The translations under genes and the position numbers were made by a program. Below, piece by piece: positions 59,901-64,000 of a stretch of DNA of 64,000 bases. Position 1 is the first letter of the stretch; the number at the start of each line of letters is the position of its first letter. The DNA comes from Citrus sinensis (taxonomy: Eukaryota; Streptophyta; Magnoliopsida; Sapindales; Rutaceae), in the NCBI RefSeq assembly GCF_022201045.2, contig NC_068558.1:42303501-42367500 (forward strand). Direction: 5' to 3'. The notes below the pieces were generated by a model. The model was not told the DNA's origin, did not search any database, and saw only the letters and a program-made list of their open reading frames with translations.

Positions 59901-62656
59901 CTTGTTGTTACTTCAGTAGTTAGGTAAATGATATTTTCTTATGTATAATGAGAAACATCTTTTCACAAGTCTTTATAAAATTGGCATTTGGGGTTTTTTT
60001 TTTTTGACGAGTATAATCAATTGTTCTTGTTGTTACTTCAGTAGTTAGGTAAATGATATTTTCTTATGTATAATGAGAAACATCTTTTCCTTTGTGTGTC
60101 TCTAGAATTCAATAACTTACTTAAACTATCTGTTTGCTTTTCATGTTTTTGGAGCTCACTAACTTTACTACCTAAACTATCAGTTTGCTTTTTCAGGGTG
60201 GCTGATTGTGAGGTGTGCTAAATTAGTTAAAAATATGTTACTGTCTATAGATTTCGTTTGCTGAATATAGCTAATGACTTTTTCCCTACCTTTTCTTTTG
60301 TTTTTGGTGTCTTTAGATGCTTTGATGCAAACTTGATAGAGATTCCGGTTCAAATTGAGACTCCAGAGCACCACTATTATCACGTAAAAAAATCCTAAAA
60401 TTCTTCTTTGGATCCAAATTTAGCACTGGGTTTAATGTACATGGCAACTCTAATGGAGAATTTGCACCTTTCAGGTTGCTTTCTTTACAACAAGAGAAGT
60501 AGATGCATTTGAAGAGCTAACATGGGTCAGTAGTTTTATTTTTAGTTGTACTTTCTCAGTTTTGGAATATAAACAGCTGGAGAAGATAGTTATATGATTT
60601 ATGATGCCAATTTTTTTACTTTTAACTTGTGCTTCTTGTTGCTCTCACATTGAGAAATATTTGGTGTCATGTTATCATGTTTTGATGTTATTAAAATTTG
60701 AGAAGGAATATTGAATGATTTTTTTTAATGTGTTGATTTTGACTTGCTGCAAAGTTTTGCAGTTTGAAAGGGAGCAAACTGGTCTACTATTCTCTTATAA
60801 CACATAAGCTTGTGCAGTACCGCCAAAAGAGACAAAAAGTAGAAGAAAGAACTAACATATAGTGCCAACTTTTTAGAAGCATCTTCTATTTATTATATCT
60901 TTGTTTGCATTTGGTGCAATGTTTATGAATTATGAGGAAGTTTATTTAGTTACTAGTCACTTATTTAATAAAGAAAAGTGAAGTCACTATGTATTGTAGA
61001 GCCTACAATGTACTTATTAAAGTTATTAATGAATATCTTCTAGTTCATTTGACACATCATGCAGAATTTTCTGCTTCTTCATGGTCTAATTTTGGGGTTA
61101 TAGTAGGACATCCATGAGACAGCTTTCCTTGCTGCTAATATTTTACTCTCTATATAGTTCAGTGCTTCGCTACATATATTGATTTGCGTGCATGAGCTTA
61201 CTCAGGTTATTCTGCCATATTCCCTTTTTAAATGTCTGAAAAAAAGGGCATCTCAATTTATTGAATGCCTACAACGTTTTACTCTGTACAAGTATCTTTT
61301 GAGTTTTTAATTTGTTCTATATTAAGACACCATGTGGTATGTGTCTGCAGGATTATGGTATTGACTTTGATGACCATGATCATCTAGTGAAATTCCGGTG
61401 TCGATGTGGCAGTAACTTCTGCAGGAACATGAAACGTTCAAGCAGTAAGGACCTTTAATTGTATTTTTGTGGATGTGATTTTTGTTTTGCTAGATGCGCT
61501 TCTTGTCTGCATTGGTATGCATCCGAACTGGGTACTCCGTGAATGTGGATGCTTTTTAGTTTTGGAAGGCTGTGGGTTGCCTTATGTTTTGCAAATAAAT
61601 TTTGATGCATTGGTGACCTTATTTTGAAAATAAGTTGCTCTTTATTAGAAGCAGCTATTTTTCACCATCAAGCCTGGGTTTCTTTGAGACAAATTGCACT
61701 GATGGCATCTGGAAACACTTTTCTCCAAATGAAATGCAATGTAATGTGGATTTCGAAATAGATTTATGTAGGAAAGCGCCTAACCCATTTAATGTTTCAT
61801 ACCCTTGCAACATATTTATTGTCATTGTTTAAAGTTGAAATTCATACTCCTGAAACTGTTTGTATTTTGTTAAAATGTGGTGCTTTCCTAGCTTCTGCGA
61901 GAAACATTGAGATTGGGAATTCACACCATTTGCTATTACTAGTTAGGCCTGTTCCTAGCATAATTGTTCTGCAATCTACATGTCTTTGGTGATGATGGGG
62001 GAAATACTGCTGGAGAGAGAGTGTGCAGAGTGCCTACACTGTTTGATGGTTCTAAAAAAATACCTCAAAATTAACTGTTTTCACATTGTAAATAATGTTT
62101 TAAATGTCTTTCACAGTCAGAAAGGAGTTAACCACTGTTGGGTACTTTCTCTCTGCTATTTGGCCAAAATTTTAAGTAGATTTTGGTGCCTGTAGCTGCT
62201 ATTGGTCTAATGAGTGGCTTGCTTGAGGTGCTATAAGTGTTGCATCACTGAAGTAAATTTCATTTTTGCATTATACCAGGCCTTTGAAGGAGGGCAACTA
62301 TAAATTTTGGGGCTTGGGATGACATGTTGACTTGCTGTTGAATAGTTTTGGTAGCCCTCATGCTTTCATATATAGCTGTTTGGAAATTTTATTTTATTTA
62401 TGTAATATTCATCACTGGGGACCTGCTTTATTCTGCTGAAATCTTGTTCCTTGGTTATGGCGTTGTGCATGTCTTTCTAATTTGAACTAGTGTTCATTCT
62501 TGAATTTTTAGAGCCTGAGAAGGTTGGTCTAAATAATATGATCTATTTAATGCACTTTTATGAGTCATTTCTTGTATTTTTCTTACCCCTCTTTGGCTAC
62601 CTATGATCATGTACGTCATTGGTTCAGGATCCAAATCTGTATCCATTGCAAGATGA
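56968..62656 (+). CDS. SUVR: SUVR1/SUVR2-type SET-domain histone methyltransferase homologue
   Basis: Nine coding exons: 56968-57150, 57276-57305, 57418-57898, 58107-59341, 59526-59776, 60317-60383, 60475-60525, 61351-61444, 62628-62656. They total 2,421 bases and encode 806 residues. The first exon is the WIYLD domain specific to SUVR1/2/4 (KAFKAMKLLGI...). A basic and then Ser/Pro-rich middle follows. Cys-rich pre-SET lies at about 533-640 (CCSACFGNC, CKGHLKRNIIKECWSKCGCY). SET lies at about 645-775, with GEIVT, the knot sequence NHRCFDANL and ELTWDYGIDF. Post-SET CRCGSNFC is at 783-790. It acts on chromatin in the nucleus. SUVR4 is much shorter, so SUVR1 or SUVR2 is more likely. SUVR2 works mostly in RNA-directed silencing rather than as an enzyme. 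The tiny last exon adds RSKSVSIAR. Confidence 0.93.
59833..60084. repeat. Tandem duplication of about 126 bp in a SUVR intron
   Basis: Two head-to-tail copies, 59833-59960 and 59961-60084, differ mainly in the length of their internal T run. They lie between SUVR exons 5 and 6. Confidence 0.9.
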
Positions 62657-63386
62657 TTTGACAAGAGGCATCTGATTGAAGAAATGATTGCTCTTATGTT
62701 ACAAGCTTTTACAGTCTTGTTGAAGATAAAAGAGATCATGAAGTGCACTTTTGTTTGGCTCCCTCTTGATCCCCCCGAGTGATGGGGTCATTTTCTTTGG
62801 ATGCTTTTTGTACAGGTTTCTGTATATACATGTGTAGAGACCATCAGTGGACCCAAATGTTAGCACAAATTTACAGATTAGTGTGTAGGCATTTACATGA
62901 TCCATATTTAGCTGCTGAAACCTCTGGGCTATTATATAACACAGGCTGCTGTTTTGTTTTTATTATTTTGTGGTCAACCAAAGTTCCTCAGCCATTTTGG
63001 ACAAAAGTTGGTTCTTTTATATCTCTGAGTTTTGATCTATGATATGTCAATCGTGTAGCTGGGATAATCATCTATGATTAGGCTTGCCCTGGAGCTCTCG
63101 TGGGTCGACCCCTGATTCAAGGTCATGATTGTGCGAATTCAATATCTAATAATTAGGCGGTTTACTCCTTTGCTGTAGCAGTTCCTAACAAAATTGTATC
63201 ATTTGCGTATGCTCGACACGAATCTGAAATGCAGTGGGTATCGAATTATCGGGTTTCAATTTGTCAATGGAAAAGATATGCAGTCTGATAGCATATAGAA
63301 AACACGGTGATATATTATTACACGTTAACAATATATATATGTACAAATTCAACTTGTACAAGTGATCTGCTTCGATGCGTGGCATA
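62657..63386. other. SUVR 3' region and spacer to the facing gene
   Basis: The left part is presumably SUVR 3' untranslated region. The right part is presumably the 3' untranslated region of the minus-strand gene that ends at 63387. No other gene is seen. Confidence 0.45.
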
Positions 63387-63578
63387 CTAAGAAATATAAA
63401 CAGGCGTATTTCTATCAACCGATGGAAGTGATTCCCTGTTGTGAGGTCTCAAAAGAACTTCATGCTCGCAGCCTGAGGGCATGACGGGTCGAATACTGCC
63501 TGGATTCAGTGGAAAAAGTATTTTGTAATAGCCATCCATAATCGCTGTTAAATTGCAGGTTGCAGCCACCTCTGGAAT
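63387..63578 (-). CDS. Last exon of an unrecognised gene, partial
   Basis: An acceptor on the minus strand (GGCGACAG|ATTCCAGAG) opens a 63-residue frame that ends at a stop at 63387. It reads IPEVAATCNLTAIMDGYYKI, then LNPGSIRPVMPSGCEHEVLL and ends NTPVYIS. The amino-acid texture looks protein-like, and codon phase 0 at the acceptor is plausible. I do not recognise the family. The rest of the gene must lie to the right, and I could not identify a further exon before 64000. It is convergent with the SUVR gene. Confidence 0.45.
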   Translation of the reverse strand: MPEVAATCNLTAIMDGYYKILFPLNPGSIRPVMPSGCEHEVLLRPHNRESLPSVDRNTPVYIS

Positions 63579-64000
63579 CTGTCGCCAAATACACATTACT
63601 ACATGTAAGTATTCAGAATACGCACAGGTGAAAAACAAATAACTTAGGCACGTAACCCACAAAAACAAATCGATAACTGAAGACAATAGTATAATCTGTG
63701 GCAAGGAACTGCGACTCCTTACAGACCTAATCAGTTCTGTAATCAGTCTTAAGTTTAAAAAGAATCAAAGTGAACCGGCATAATTTATGATGCTTCAACT
63801 CCACAGTCAATCAGTCCGAACCTGCTAACTTTCTCAACCCTTTGAATCATGATTTCAAGTAATTAGCCTGTACTCAGAATACAAACTTATAATCAAAGGA
63901 TTTCTTTAAATGCCTACGAACTCAAAGACCCGTTAAGCCCATCCTCAAGATAAGCCTCCCACCTAAAGACATTTACTAGAAGTTACTACTCCAAGGAGCA
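63579..64000. other. Probable intron of the partial gene, to the window edge
   Basis: No exon could be supported on either strand. Confidence 0.3.

Noticed and set aside
1..64000. CRISPR arrays, bacterial operons, rRNA or tRNA genes, LTR retrotransposons
   Set aside because: I looked for spaced identical repeats, tRNA-like folds with a TTCRA arm, and paired long direct repeats with TG...CA ends and found none; not seeing a tRNA by eye is not proof of absence.

Overview
This is nuclear DNA from a flowering plant, most likely a eudicot. Genes are split by GT-AG introns in AT-rich sequence, and the protein set is plant-specific (Aux/IAA, PDLP, SUVR, DUF946) with several plant transposon families. 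A woody eudicot such as Citrus would fit, but nothing here proves the genus. All multi-exon models below were joined by hand from splice signals; each finished model keeps one open frame whose total length is a multiple of three.

Layout, left to right. 1-1328: first coding exon of an Aux/IAA repressor (IAA10/IAA11 type), minus strand, running off the left edge. 3743-6887 (-): Coa1-type cytochrome oxidase assembly protein, 4 exons. 7.0-9.8 kb: a 611-bp MULE-type MITE and a 1.08-kb hAT-like element. 10511-13332 (-): DUF946/Vps62-like protein, 2 exons. 15330-21743: a 6.4-kb Mutator-like element with near-identical 112-bp ends, a perfect 9-bp target duplication, an open transposase gene and a convergent GRF-zinc-finger membrane-protein gene. 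22227-23696 (+): TPR protein. 24335-28665 (-): G3BP-like NTF2+RRM protein, 9 exons. 30487-39146 (-): PRP39 splicing factor, 13 coding exons. 40.6-43.2 kb: a second copy of the 7-kb MITE, then a 5'-truncated LINE inserted in the end of another TIR element. 43680-44.5 kb (-): gene of unknown function with its C-terminal exons resolved. 44.5-47.6 kb: a diverged direct duplication broken by TIR elements. 49105-50172 (-): PDLP1-like protein. 50.3-55.6 kb: transposon-rich DNA. 56968-62656 (+): SUVR1/SUVR2-type SET protein, 9 coding exons. 63387-63578 (-): last exon of an unrecognised gene that continues off the right edge.

The genes do not form an operon-like pathway. From memory, their order resembles two duplicated Arabidopsis segments (SUVR1-PRP39-DUF946-IAA10 on chromosome 1; DUF946-G3BP-PDLP1-SUVR2 on chromosome 5), so the window looks like one conserved ancestral block into which transposons have inserted between genes. 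The most novel-looking item is the apparently autonomous MULE, which pairs a transposase with a GRF-zinc-finger, single-pass membrane protein in the convergent layout known from maize MuDR.
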